Assembly (NCBI GenBank): GCA_050330055.1
Contig: JBHJOF010000355.1
Span: 1 to 5,736 of the forward strand
Origin: JBHJOF01 sp050330055
Lineage (GTDB): Bacteria; Pseudomonadota; Alphaproteobacteria; Kiloniellales; JAKSDN01
DNA: 5,736 bases
Direction: 5' to 3'
Shown here: positions 1-4,160 of the stretch, piece after piece
How the letters are laid out: every line of letters begins with the position of its first letter
Position numbering within the stretch: position 1 is the stretch's first letter
The notes under the pieces: model-generated
What the model saw: the letters and a program-made list of their open reading frames with translations, nothing else
Told to the model about the DNA's origin: nothing
Database searches by the model: none
Program-made: the position numbers and the translations under genes

Positions 1-188
1 TTGGCGATCGGCGCCGCCTGCTCGAGCTTCATGCCTGCCTTCTTGGCCACCTCCTCGGGCACCAGCTCAAGCACCCGCTTCACGGTCACCTCCGTTCCCG
101 CCACGCTGCGCGCGCCCTCGGCGACCGCCCCGGCCAGCGTCTCAACGTGGCCGTAGCTGCTGTAGTAGAGCACCAGAATCCTGCTCAT
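1..188 (-). CDS. wrbA: WrbA-type NAD(P)H:quinone oxidoreductase, N-terminal part
   Basis: This is the first 62 codons of a flavodoxin-fold quinone reductase; the rest lies beyond the left edge. WrbA proteins are cytosolic FMN enzymes that reduce quinones by two electrons using NAD(P)H, which avoids semiquinone formation. The visible protein begins MSRILVLYYSSYGHVETLA, the classic beta-1 strand plus FMN-phosphate loop (residues 8-19). It continues with VAEGA and a VKRVLELVPEEVAKKAG stretch, all in the order found in WrbA. The ATG at 188-186 (minus) is preceded by GGAGGAAGG (complement of 195-203), a good ribosome binding site about 10 bases away. The gene is divergent from a LysR-family regulator, a frequent arrangement for wrbA-like genes in proteobacteria, so the regulator probably controls it. 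Another flavodoxin-like protein is possible, but the WrbA match is close. Confidence 0.88.
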   Translation of the reverse strand, partial: MSRILVLYYSSYGHVETLAGAVAEGARSVAGTEVTVKRVLELVPEEVAKKAGMKLEQAAPIA

Positions 189-266
189 CGCCAGCCTTCC
201 TCCGTTTCCTGGGTTTCCCCGCTTGGCTGCCCAACGAGTCAGAAGATGGTGGGTTCCCCAAACCTG

Positions 267-272
267 TATAAT
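267..272 (+). promoter_or_regulatory. Candidate -10 element (TATAAT) for the LysR gene
   Basis: A perfect TATAAT lies 43 bases upstream of the LysR start codon, in the one AT-rich patch of the wrbA/LysR intergenic region. No good -35 hexamer is visible 17 bases upstream (244-249 reads AGATGG), so the promoter may depend on an activator. The hexamer also forms half of a small dyad, ATA-N4-TAT at 268-277, and a T-N11-A pattern runs from 269 to 281. Both would suit a LysR-type binding site serving the divergent promoters, but neither is strong alone. Confidence 0.45.
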
Positions 273-293
273 GCTATGGTAAAGAACAACATC

Positions 294-309
294 GTTTCTT
301 TCAGGAAAC
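294..309. promoter_or_regulatory. Inverted repeat GTTTC-N6-GAAAC, possible operator
   Basis: A perfect 5-bp dyad with a 6-base spacer lies directly in front of the LysR start codon. It overlaps the ribosome binding site AGGAAA (303-308; 7 bases before the ATG at 316). A 16-bp dyad in a LysR/target intergenic region fits a LysR-type half-site pair or an autorepression site. The arms are short enough to arise by chance. Confidence 0.25.
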
Positions 310-315
310 AATATC

Positions 316-1227
316 ATGCAGGACTTGAGCTCTCTCGCGGTCTTCGCCCGTGTCGTAGAAGCCGGCGGCTTCTCCGCCGCCGCCGGCACGCTGGGGCTCT
401 CCAAGTCGGCGGTCTCCAAGCAGGTCAGCCGGCTCGAGGCACGCCTCGGCATCCGGCTGCTCAACCGCACCACCCGGCGCCTCTCGCTGACCGAGGCCGG
501 GGCGCTGTTCTACGAGGGTTGCCAGCGCATGGTGGCCGAGGCCGAGGCGGCCGAGGCAGCGGTCACCCACCTGGCTGCGGCGCCGCGCGGCACGCTCAGG
601 GTCAACGCGCCGGTCAGCTTCGCCATGCTGCACCTGGTGCCGATCCTGCCCGAGCTGATGGAAGGCTGCCCGGAGCTGTCGATCGACCTGACGCTGAACG
701 ACCGTCGGGTCGACCTGGTCGAGGAGGGCTACGACGTGGCGGTGCGGATCGGCCGCCTGACCGACTCCAGCCTGATCGCCCGCCGCCTGGCGCCCTCGCG
801 CAGCCTGCTCTGCGCCGCGCCGGCCTACCTGGAGCGGCACGGGACGCCGCAACGGCCGGAGGACCTGGCCCGCCACAACTGCCTGATCTACACCTACCAG
901 GCCGAGGGCGCCCTCTGGCGCTTCCAGGGCCCGGAGGGCGCCGCCAGCGTGCGGGTCACGGGCCGCCTGCAGGTCAACAATGGCGATGCCCTTTGCGCGG
1001 CGTTGCTGGCCGGCGCCGGGATCGGTCGCCTGCCGACCTTCATCGCCGGTGACGCCCTGCGCGCCGGCCGCCTGCTGCGCTTGCTGCCGGACTGGCCGCT
1101 GGGAGAGGAGGCCGCGGTCCACGCGGTCTACCCGGCCGGCCGCGCGCCCTCGCCCAAGATCAGGGTCTTCATCGATTTCCTGGCCGAACGCTTCGGCGAG
1201 GCGCCCTACTGGGACCGGGACCTGTAA
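316..1227 (+). CDS. LysR-family transcriptional regulator
   Basis: This is a complete 303-residue regulator of standard LysR length. Residues 1-60 form the winged helix-turn-helix, with the typical core GLSKSAVSKQVSRLEARLG followed by RLLNRTTRRLSLTEAG. Residues 90-297 form the two-lobed, periplasmic-binding-protein-like effector domain (RGTLRVNAPVSF opening, LVEEGYDVAVRIG near 134-146). The C-terminal APYWDRD is common in a large subgroup of proteobacterial LysR proteins that sit next to oxidoreductase genes. The start is supported by AGGAAA 7 bases upstream and by the HTH beginning right at the N terminus. It is divergent from wrbA and probably controls that gene and itself, with a quinone or other electrophile as a possible signal. 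That assignment rests on context only. No hairpin with a T-run follows the stop codon. Confidence 0.93.
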   Translation: MQDLSSLAVFARVVEAGGFSAAAGTLGLSKSAVSKQVSRLEARLGIRLLNRTTRRLSLTEAGALFYEGCQRMVAEAEAAEAAVTHLAAAPRGTLRVNAPVSFAMLHLVPILPELMEGCPELSIDLTLNDRRVDLVEEGYDVAVRIGRLTDSSLIARRLAPSRSLLCAAPAYLERHGTPQRPEDLARHNCLIYTYQAEGALWRFQGPEGAASVRVTGRLQVNNGDALCAALLAGAGIGRLPTFIAGDALRAGRLLRLLPDWPLGEEAAVHAVYPAGRAPSPKIRVFIDFLAERFGEAPYWDRDL

Positions 1228-1247
1228 AGCCGGTTGCGCAACAAAGA

Positions 1248-1276
1248 CTTGTGGCGCGGGCCCGGGCTGTGATAGG
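1248..1276 (+). promoter_or_regulatory. Candidate promoter, CTTGTG - 17 bp - GATAGG with TGn extension
   Basis: CTTGTG (1248-1253) and GATAGG (1271-1276) are 17 bases apart, and TG at 1268-1269 makes an extended -10 (TGTGATAGG). The hexamers resemble the relaxed alphaproteobacterial housekeeping consensus but neither is perfect. If used, transcription would start near 1283. That would give a leader of roughly 315 bases before the acetyltransferase ATG, or a separate short transcript. Confidence 0.3.
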
Positions 1277-1304
1277 CAGACGGACCCATCGCCTCAAGGG
1301 GTAT

Positions 1305-1398
1305 CCCCTAGGGACGCTGGGCAGGAGCGAAGAGCATGGCCGAACGCCGGCAACTGCGACGACGACCGCGACGCGCGCCAGGAGCGCGCGCCTAGGGG
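1305..1398 (+). other. Complementary 8-mers CCCCTAGG / CCTAGGGG, possible RNA stem
   Basis: CCCCTAGG at 1305-1312 and CCTAGGGG at 1391-1398 are exact reverse complements and could pair in an RNA started at the candidate promoter just upstream. A second short match, CTGG (1317-1320) with CCAG (1378-1381), lies inside in the right order. Each 8-mer contains a CCTAGG palindrome, so local DNA dyads are an alternative reading. No known riboswitch or sRNA family was recognised. Confidence 0.25.
1336..1395 (+). CDS. Doubtful 19-residue Arg-rich ORF (possible leader peptide)
   Basis: The ATG at 1336 opens a 19-codon frame, MAERRQLRRRPRRAPGARA, ending in TAG. A GGAG (1323-1326) lies 9 bases upstream. 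Eight or so of the residues are arginine, and three CGA codons run in a row, a codon that is rare in the confirmed genes here. It lies wholly inside the complementary 8-mers at 1305-1312 and 1391-1398. The composition may only reflect GC-rich non-coding DNA, and no family is recognised. It is listed because its position between a promoter-like sequence and a closing stem is what a translated leader would look like. Confidence 0.15.
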   Translation: MAERRQLRRRPRRAPGARA

Positions 1399-1599
1399 CC
1401 GCCGCATTCGCGTTCGACCGAAGCCCGCCGTCATCCGCAAGTGCCCGCCATCGATAGCCCGGGCGTGATGACCGGATCCAAGGATCAAGAGAGCAAGAAG
1501 GCAGAGCGGCCCGGCCGGGCGACCGGCCCCGAACCCCTCGTGCCCCAAGCCCTCGTACCGACTGCGCCGCAAAAGGCGGCCCCTTGGACCGGAAGCGAC

Positions 1600-2151
1600 A
1601 TGACCTTCACAATCGTGCCTGAGCGGCCACAGGACGCCGCACTGATCGACCCTCTGCTCGACCGCACCTTCGGCCCGGAACGCCGGGCCAGGACCGTCTA
1701 CCGCCTACGCGAGGGCATTGCGCCCCTGCCGGCGCTCAGCTTCTCCGCCATCGACGAGAAGAGCCGGCTGCTCGCCTCGCTGCGTTTCTGGCCGATCCTG
1801 ATCGAGACGGCGCCGGCCATACTCCTGGGTCCGCTCGCCGTCGAGCCGGCGCTGCAGGGCCGCGGCATCGGCCGCTCGCTGCTGGTGCATGCCCTGGCCG
1901 AGGCGCGCCGCCGGCGCCACCGGCTCTGCGTCGTGGTCGGCGAGCCCGAATACTACGGCCCCTACGGCTTCGTACCGGCCGCACCGGCCGGCCTGGTCCT
2001 GCCCGGCCCGGTCGATCCCCGCCGCTTCCAGGTGCTGGAGCTGGCCAGCGGCGCGCTCGACGACACGCGCGGCCTGATCGCCCGCGACGAGCTGACGACC
2101 CGCGCCCTCGTCCCGCCCGGCGAGAGCCTTCGTGGCGGCGCCGTCGCCTGA
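1600..2151 (+). CDS. GNAT-family N-acetyltransferase
   Basis: This is a 183-residue protein of the GCN5-related acetyltransferase superfamily, closest in pattern to the YhbS-like group (COG3153). It would transfer an acetyl group from acetyl-CoA to an unidentified amine or protein substrate in the cytosol. Motif A is clear: LLGPLAVEPALQGRGIGRSL, with the pyrophosphate-binding QGRGIG at residues 86-91. After it comes GEPEYYGPYGFVPA (114-127), the usual motif B region with its Tyr-Tyr-Gly / Gly-Phe signature. The ATG at 1600 is chosen because GGAAG (1591-1595) precedes it and because MTFTIVPERPQDAALI matches the usual first strand of the fold. The frame is open from GTG 1441 and also has an ATG at 1468. 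That upstream part (SKDQESKKAERPGR..) is polar, Pro-rich and unlike GNAT sequence, but it could be translated. The stop codon is followed at once by repeats. Confidence 0.87.
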   Translation: MTFTIVPERPQDAALIDPLLDRTFGPERRARTVYRLREGIAPLPALSFSAIDEKSRLLASLRFWPILIETAPAILLGPLAVEPALQGRGIGRSLLVHALAEARRRRHRLCVVVGEPEYYGPYGFVPAAPAGLVLPGPVDPRRFQVLELASGALDDTRGLIARDELTTRALVPPGESLRGGAVA

Positions 2152-2226
2152 GTGAGGCGAGGTGGCCGCTGCCCCTTGTTGTCTGCTCCGCTACGCGGAG
2201 CGTCCCCCCTCCGGCGCTGTGCGCCA

Positions 2227-2260
2227 CCTCCCCCTCAAGGGCAGGGGAATCGCATATGGC
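2227..2260 (+). repeat. Repeat B, left copy
   Basis: It begins CCTCCCCCTCA and ends ATCGCATATGGC. Its reverse complement recurs at 2492-2526 with a few substitutions and indels in the middle (both 11-12-base ends are identical). The type is common in GC-rich alphaproteobacterial intergenic DNA, where CTCCCC/GGGGAG elements form RNA hairpins. It lies 3' to the acetyltransferase gene. Confidence 0.75.
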
Positions 2261-2332
2261 CGATTTACTGGTCAGGGAGCGGTTCGCGAAGACTGCACGC
2301 AAGTAAAGAAACGCTGCAGTGCCATCCTGCGC

Positions 2333-2371
2333 CCTTCGAGACGCGGGCTGCGCCCGCTCCTCAGGGTGAGG
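2333..2371 (+). repeat. Repeat C, left copy (CCTTCGAG...CCTCAGGGTGAGG type)
   Basis: A 39-base palindromic element opens with CCTTCGAGACG and closes with CTCCTCAGGGTGAGG. Its core is a hairpin, GCGGGC (2343-2348) and GCCCGC (2352-2357), with a 3-base loop. The ends are conserved with three other copies in this window (2401-2439, 4073-4132, 4161-4203) while the hairpin core differs but keeps its pairing. This pattern, variable stem with compensating changes, indicates selection or spread of a structured element. Confidence 0.8.
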
Positions 2372-2400
2372 CGAGATTGTTCGTGGCATCAAAGGCTTAT

Positions 2401-2439
2401 CCTCAGCCTGAGGAGGCCGCGAAGCGGCCGTCTCGAAGG
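2401..2439 (-). repeat. Repeat C', inverted copy of the CCTTCGAG...TGAGG element
   Basis: This 39-base copy in opposite orientation starts CCTCAGCCTGAGGAGG and ends CGTCTCGAAGG. Its core hairpin is GGCCGC (2415-2420) and GCGGCC (2424-2429) with a GAA loop, different in sequence from the partner at 2333-2371 but equal in stem and loop size. The two copies are 29 bases apart and could also pair with each other as one large cruciform. Confidence 0.8.
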
Positions 2440-2491
2440 CCGCACGGTGGTACGTCCGAGACACCAGTACCCCTATCGAACTTTCCGTAGC

Positions 2492-2526
2492 GCCATATGC
2501 GATAGCCCTGCCCCCTGAGGGGGAGG
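2492..2526 (-). repeat. Repeat B', inverted copy
   Basis: This copy reads GCCATATGCGAT at the left and CCTGAGGGGGAGG at the right, the reverse complement of 2227-2260 with minor changes. With its partner it flanks the C/C' pair. It is directly followed by more C/G-run sequence that leads into the hairpin at 2559-2581. Confidence 0.75.
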
Positions 2527-2558
2527 CGAGGAAAACGCGCAGGCCTTGGCGTTTATTG

Positions 2559-2581
2559 CCCTCCCCCCTTGCGGGGGAGGG
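2559..2581. repeat. GC-rich hairpin with 9-bp stem
   Basis: CCCTCCCCC (2559-2567) and GGGGGAGGG (2573-2581) are perfectly complementary around a 5-base loop. It belongs to the same C-run/G-run repeat style and joins A' on its right. It could stop or slow transcripts coming from the acetyltransferase gene. A T-tract, expected of an intrinsic terminator, is missing. Confidence 0.6.
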
Positions 2582-2627
2582 TTGGGAGGGGGGTATCCGC
2601 GCAGCGGACAAGCCTCCTATGGCACAT

Positions 2628-2641
2628 TTGACCTACATCAA
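2628..2641 (+). promoter_or_regulatory. FNR/FixK-type box TTGAC-CTAC-ATCAA
   Basis: The site matches the FNR-family consensus TTGAY-N4-RTCAA at all ten defined positions. Its centre (2634.5) is about 64 bases before the ATG at 2699. A GATAAG at 2662-2667 would serve as -10 and put the start near 2674, so the box centre would lie near -40, where FNR normally activates in class II promoters. The gene for an FNR protein with the right recognition residues lies just downstream on the other strand. The box directs the 65-residue gene, since nothing else starts nearby. Confidence 0.7.
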
Positions 2642-2685
2642 TGATCGCTTGGCGGACCTCCGATAAGGATTGAGTTGCGTCCTTC

Positions 2686-2691
2686 AGGAGG
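2686..2691 (+). promoter_or_regulatory. Perfect AGGAGG ribosome binding site for the 65-codon gene
   Basis: AGGAGG stands 7 bases before the ATG at 2699. This decides the start over the non-ATG initiation codon at 2675, which would have the ribosome binding site inside its reading frame. Confidence 0.75.
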
Positions 2692-2698
2692 CGGCGAC

Positions 2699-2896
2699 AT
2701 GGGCTGCGCGCACATTCACGATTTCATCACCGGCGCCACGATCGCCCTCGCGGCGCCGCGGGCGGGCGGCCAGGACGAAGCGGCCAAGCTGGACATCGTG
2801 CGGCCCAACCTCGGCGCCGCGGCGCTGGTCGCCCATCATCTAGACATGCTCGAGAGCCTGGTCACCCCCCGGGATCGGGGCCTGCCGGTTCAGTAG
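2699..2896 (+). CDS. Small protein of unknown function, probably FNR-controlled
   Basis: This 65-residue protein is not recognised. It begins MGCAHIHDFITGATIALAAP, with a Cys3 and a His-x-His pair at residues 5 and 7, has a mildly hydrophobic helix-like stretch at 9-20, and a second helical part at 46-61 (ALVAHHLDMLESL). It has no signal peptide, no clear membrane span and no full metal site. Coding is supported by a perfect ribosome binding site, by almost exclusive G/C at third positions, and by an FNR box and -10-like sequence at suitable spacing. Its stop overlaps the convergent FNR gene's stop by 7 bases (2890-2896). The context suggests expression when oxygen is low. The Cys/His residues hint at metal or redox chemistry, but this is only a suggestion. 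Confidence 0.6.
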   Translation: MGCAHIHDFITGATIALAAPRAGGQDEAAKLDIVRPNLGAAALVAHHLDMLESLVTPRDRGLPVQ

Positions 2897-3600
2897 TCGC
2901 CGGCCAGGGCCTCCAGCCTTTCTGCCTTGGGAATCAGTACAGAGCGCGTATTCGGGATCTGGATGATGCCCTGCTTGCGCAGGCGCGTCAGTGTGCGGCT
3001 GACCGTCTCGGTCGTGAGCCCGGTATAGTCCGCAAGGTCCTCGCGCGACATCGGCAGGTCGATCACGCCGCTGCCGCCCTGGCTCTGGCCGATCCGGTCC
3101 AACAGGCGCACGAGCAGCGAGGCCAGGCGCTCGGTCGCGGTCTTGCGGCCCAGCAGCATCAGATGGTCCTGTGCCTGCACCAGCTCGTTGGAGGCCAAAT
3201 CCAAGAGGCGCAGCTCGAGCTTCGGGAAGCGGTCCAGCAGGCGGGTCAGCTTGCTGCGCTCGAATCGGCAGAGCGAGGCGTCCGTCACTGCATCGGCCGT
3301 GTAGGCATAGTGGTCGGCGACCGACAGGCCGAGAAAGTCGCCGGCAAAGAGGAAGCCGGTGACCTGGCGCCGCCCGTCCGACAGCACCTTGGAGAGGCGC
3401 ACCGTGCCGCTCACCACGTTGAAGAGGTAAGTGCTCTCGTCGCCCTCGCAGAAGACCGTGCGCTTGGCCGGCAGGCTGACCGAGGTGGTGATGGCGTTGA
3501 GCTCGCGCAGCTCCTGGTTATTGAGCGCGGCACAAATCGCTTTGTCCCGCACCTCGCAGGTCTCGCAGGGAAAATGTGCCGAAGCGGCCGTCGTATACAT
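2890..3600 (-). CDS. fnr: FNR-type oxygen-sensing transcriptional regulator (Crp/Fnr family)
   Basis: This is a complete 236-residue regulator. An N-terminal Cys cluster C12-x2-C15-x7-C23, plus C111 in the sensor domain (SLCRF), gives the four ligands of an oxygen-labile [4Fe-4S] cluster. The x7 spacing resembles rhizobial FnrN-type proteins rather than E. coli FNR (x5). Residues 30-120 are the cyclic-nucleotide-like beta roll (VFCEGDESTYLFNVVSGTVRL), 125-165 the dimerisation helix, and 184-215 the winged helix-turn-helix. The recognition helix holds E198, S201 and R202, the E-xx-SR triad that reads TTGA half-sites. The ATG at 3600 has AGGAGG (complement of 3605-3610) 4 bases upstream. Two matching boxes flank the gene, at 2628-2641 and 3636-3649. 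An extra Cys51 is unusual but may be neutral. It probably works without oxygen as a dimer that activates micro-aerobic genes. Confidence 0.94.
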   Translation of the reverse strand: MYTTAASAHFPCETCEVRDKAICAALNNQELRELNAITTSVSLPAKRTVFCEGDESTYLFNVVSGTVRLSKVLSDGRRQVTGFLFAGDFLGLSVADHYAYTADAVTDASLCRFERSKLTRLLDRFPKLELRLLDLASNELVQAQDHLMLLGRKTATERLASLLVRLLDRIGQSQGGSGVIDLPMSREDLADYTGLTTETVSRTLTRLRKQGIIQIPNTRSVLIPKAERLEALAGDY

Positions 3601-3635
3601 GAGGCCTCCTAACGGGGCACTGCGCAGTCTAGCAG

Positions 3636-3649
3636 ATGACGCAGGTCAA
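3636..3649. promoter_or_regulatory. Near-consensus FNR box (ATGAC-GCAG-GTCAA) upstream of fnr
   Basis: Nine of ten defined positions match; read on the minus strand it is TTGAC-CTGC-GTCAT. It lies 36 bases before the fnr start codon. If the weak TAGACT (complement of 3626-3631) is the fnr -10, the box would cover the promoter spacer, which suits negative autoregulation. It also lies about 100 bases ahead of the plus-strand gene at 3747 and could activate that gene. The -10 region expected there (about 3672-3677) is poor. Confidence 0.55.
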
Positions 3650-3746
3650 GTAGTCTATCCCCGAACTGTGGCCTACTGAAAGATCGCTCCCAGCCGCGCA
3701 GAGGATCGCTCGGAGCGGGGCAGGGTTGCACAGCCGGAATGGGGCC

Positions 3747-4007
3747 ATGATGACCGCAGAGGATGACAGCAATCCGACGGCGTCGTCCCTCCTGCGCGAC
3801 CTGGACTCGGTGCGCCAGCGTGTGGAGCGGGCGAAGGCCTGGATGAGCAGCGGCAAGACGACCGTGGCGGCCACGGCCCTGGCGGAGGAGGTGCAGCGCT
3901 TGTGCCGCGAGGTCTCGCTCTGTGACGATGCCCGCCGCGCCGGCGACCTGCTCGCGACCGCGGCGCAACGACTGCGGGACCTCGAAAAGCTGCTCGGCGT
4001 CCACTGA
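3747..4007 (+). CDS. Small helical protein of unknown function
   Basis: This 86-residue polar protein is divergent from fnr and not recognised as a family member. From MMTAEDD it goes into an amphipathic helix (SLLRDLDSVRQRVERAKAWM, residues 14-33) and then a second helical half (TALAEEVQRLCREVSLC and ARRAGDLLATAAQRLRDLEKLL), so it looks like a helical hairpin or short coiled coil. Two Cys lie six residues apart (LCREVSLC). It has no signal peptide or membrane span. Third codon positions are strongly G/C, supporting coding. The start is uncertain: ATG 3747 or ATG 3750 follow GGGG (3741-3744), while TTG 3726 also has GGAG 9 bases upstream. The shared upstream region contains an FNR box, so control by oxygen is possible. 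Repeats follow the stop codon. Confidence 0.65.
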   Translation: MMTAEDDSNPTASSLLRDLDSVRQRVERAKAWMSSGKTTVAATALAEEVQRLCREVSLCDDARRAGDLLATAAQRLRDLEKLLGVH

Positions 4008-4045
4008 TACCAAATCCCGATACTCATGACCGGGCTCCCATGCTT

Positions 4046-4061
4046 GGCGGCCAAGGCCGCC
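4046..4061. repeat. 16-bp palindrome GGCGGCCAAGGCCGCC
   Basis: Perfect 7-bp arms around AA lie 39 bases after the stop of the small helical gene. A sister palindrome of the same design (GCGGGCC-AA-GGCCCGC) is at 4086-4101. No T-run follows, so intrinsic termination is doubtful. Confidence 0.7.
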
Positions 4062-4072
4062 TGCTTCGCGCG

Positions 4073-4132
4073 CGAGACGCCGCTTGCGGGCCAAGGCCCG
4101 CTCCTGCGGGCACGCGGCTCCTCAGCATGAGG
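4073..4132 (+). repeat. Enlarged member of the CGAGACG...TCCTCAGNNTGAGG repeat family
   Basis: It starts CGAGACGCCGC and ends GCGGCTCCTCAGCATGAGG. These are the same conserved ends as in the 39-base elements at 2333-2371 and 2401-2439, but 60 bases long. The extra length is an inserted hairpin, GCGGGCC-AA-GGCCCGC (4086-4101). GCCGC (4079-4083) and GCGGC (4114-4118) can close the outer stem. Confidence 0.65.
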
Positions 4133-4160
4133 TAGTAGGATGTTGATATAGAACGCCATT

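Larger units (their letters stand above)
1228..1599. other. 372-base gap between the LysR and acetyltransferase genes
   Basis: No convincing long gene is present on either strand. Just after the LysR stop is a 10-bp palindrome GTTGCGCAAC (1233-1242) without a T-run. Then come a candidate promoter (1248-1276), the dyad AGGGGTATCCCCT (1297-1309), and a pair of complementary 8-mers (1305-1312 and 1391-1398) that enclose a 19-codon Arg-rich ORF. From 1441 on, the reading frame of the acetyltransferase stays open with fairly high GC3, so the last 130-160 bases may be an N-terminal extension of that protein or simply its 5' leader. Confidence 0.5.
2175..2612. repeat. Composite of three nested inverted repeats (A-B-C / C'-B'-A')
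   Basis: Three different inverted pairs are stacked around a centre near 2386-2400. The outer pair A (2175-2212) / A' (2585-2612) is degenerate: each has a hairpin built on TCCGC/GCGGA beside a C-rich or G-rich run and a CTTGT / ACAAG end. The middle pair B (2227-2260) / B' (2492-2526) and the inner pair C (2333-2371) / C' (2401-2439) are clearly related. The order is mirror-symmetric. It contains no transposase and no clear target duplication. It could be a non-autonomous palindromic element, or several REP-like insertions that accumulated. Confidence 0.6.
2152..2698. other. 547-base gene-free region filled by repeats, ending in an FNR-controlled promoter
   Basis: From the acetyltransferase stop to about 2612 the DNA is a composite of inverted repeats (separate entries). 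From 2613 to 2698 it becomes a normal promoter region, with an FNR-type box, a possible -10 GATAAG (2662-2667) and a ribosome binding site for the next gene. Open frames crossing this stretch follow the repeats, have no recognisable protein similarity, and lack ribosome binding sites. Confidence 0.7.

Noticed and set aside
301..1122. Long open frame on the minus strand opposite the LysR gene
   Set aside because: It mirrors the codon structure of the LysR gene in GC-rich DNA, is rich in Gln/Ala/Gly/Arg with no domain, and has no supporting ribosome binding site.
1297..1316. AGGGGTATCCCCTAGGG as a CsoR/RcnR-type metal regulator operator
   Set aside because: The G/C-run dyad superficially resembles such operators, but symmetry breaks after four bases on each side of CCCTAGGG and no metal-related gene is near.
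1259..1466. Near-direct repeat GCCCGGGC(T)GTGAT at about 1260 and 1458
   Set aside because: It is only 13 bases and GC-rich, so chance is likely.
980..1468. Plus-strand open frame overlapping the LysR 3' end
   Set aside because: Most of it is an alternative frame of the LysR gene, and the product is Arg/Ser/Pro/Cys-rich low-complexity sequence.
1294..1572. Minus-strand open frame of 92 codons with a short hydrophobic run
   Set aside because: No ribosome binding site, no recognisable similarity and an Arg/Ser-rich composition typical of non-coding GC-rich DNA.
2333..2439. CRISPR array
   Set aside because: Copies are palindromic and inverted, not direct repeats with regular unique spacers.
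2152..2518. Two overlapping plus-strand frames of 112-118 codons
   Set aside because: They lie entirely in the nested repeats and translate repeat sequence; similar frames occur in the other repeat region.
2559..2581. Hairpin as an intrinsic terminator
   Set aside because: No T-tract follows on either strand; it is better explained as part of the repeat array.
1736..2611. Minus-strand open frame of 291 codons across the acetyltransferase gene and repeats
   Set aside because: It is antisense to a clear GNAT gene and continues through palindromic repeats. The product is Arg/Ala/Gly low-complexity.
3163..3612. Plus-strand open frame opposite fnr
   Set aside because: It is antisense to a strongly supported regulator gene and has no family features.
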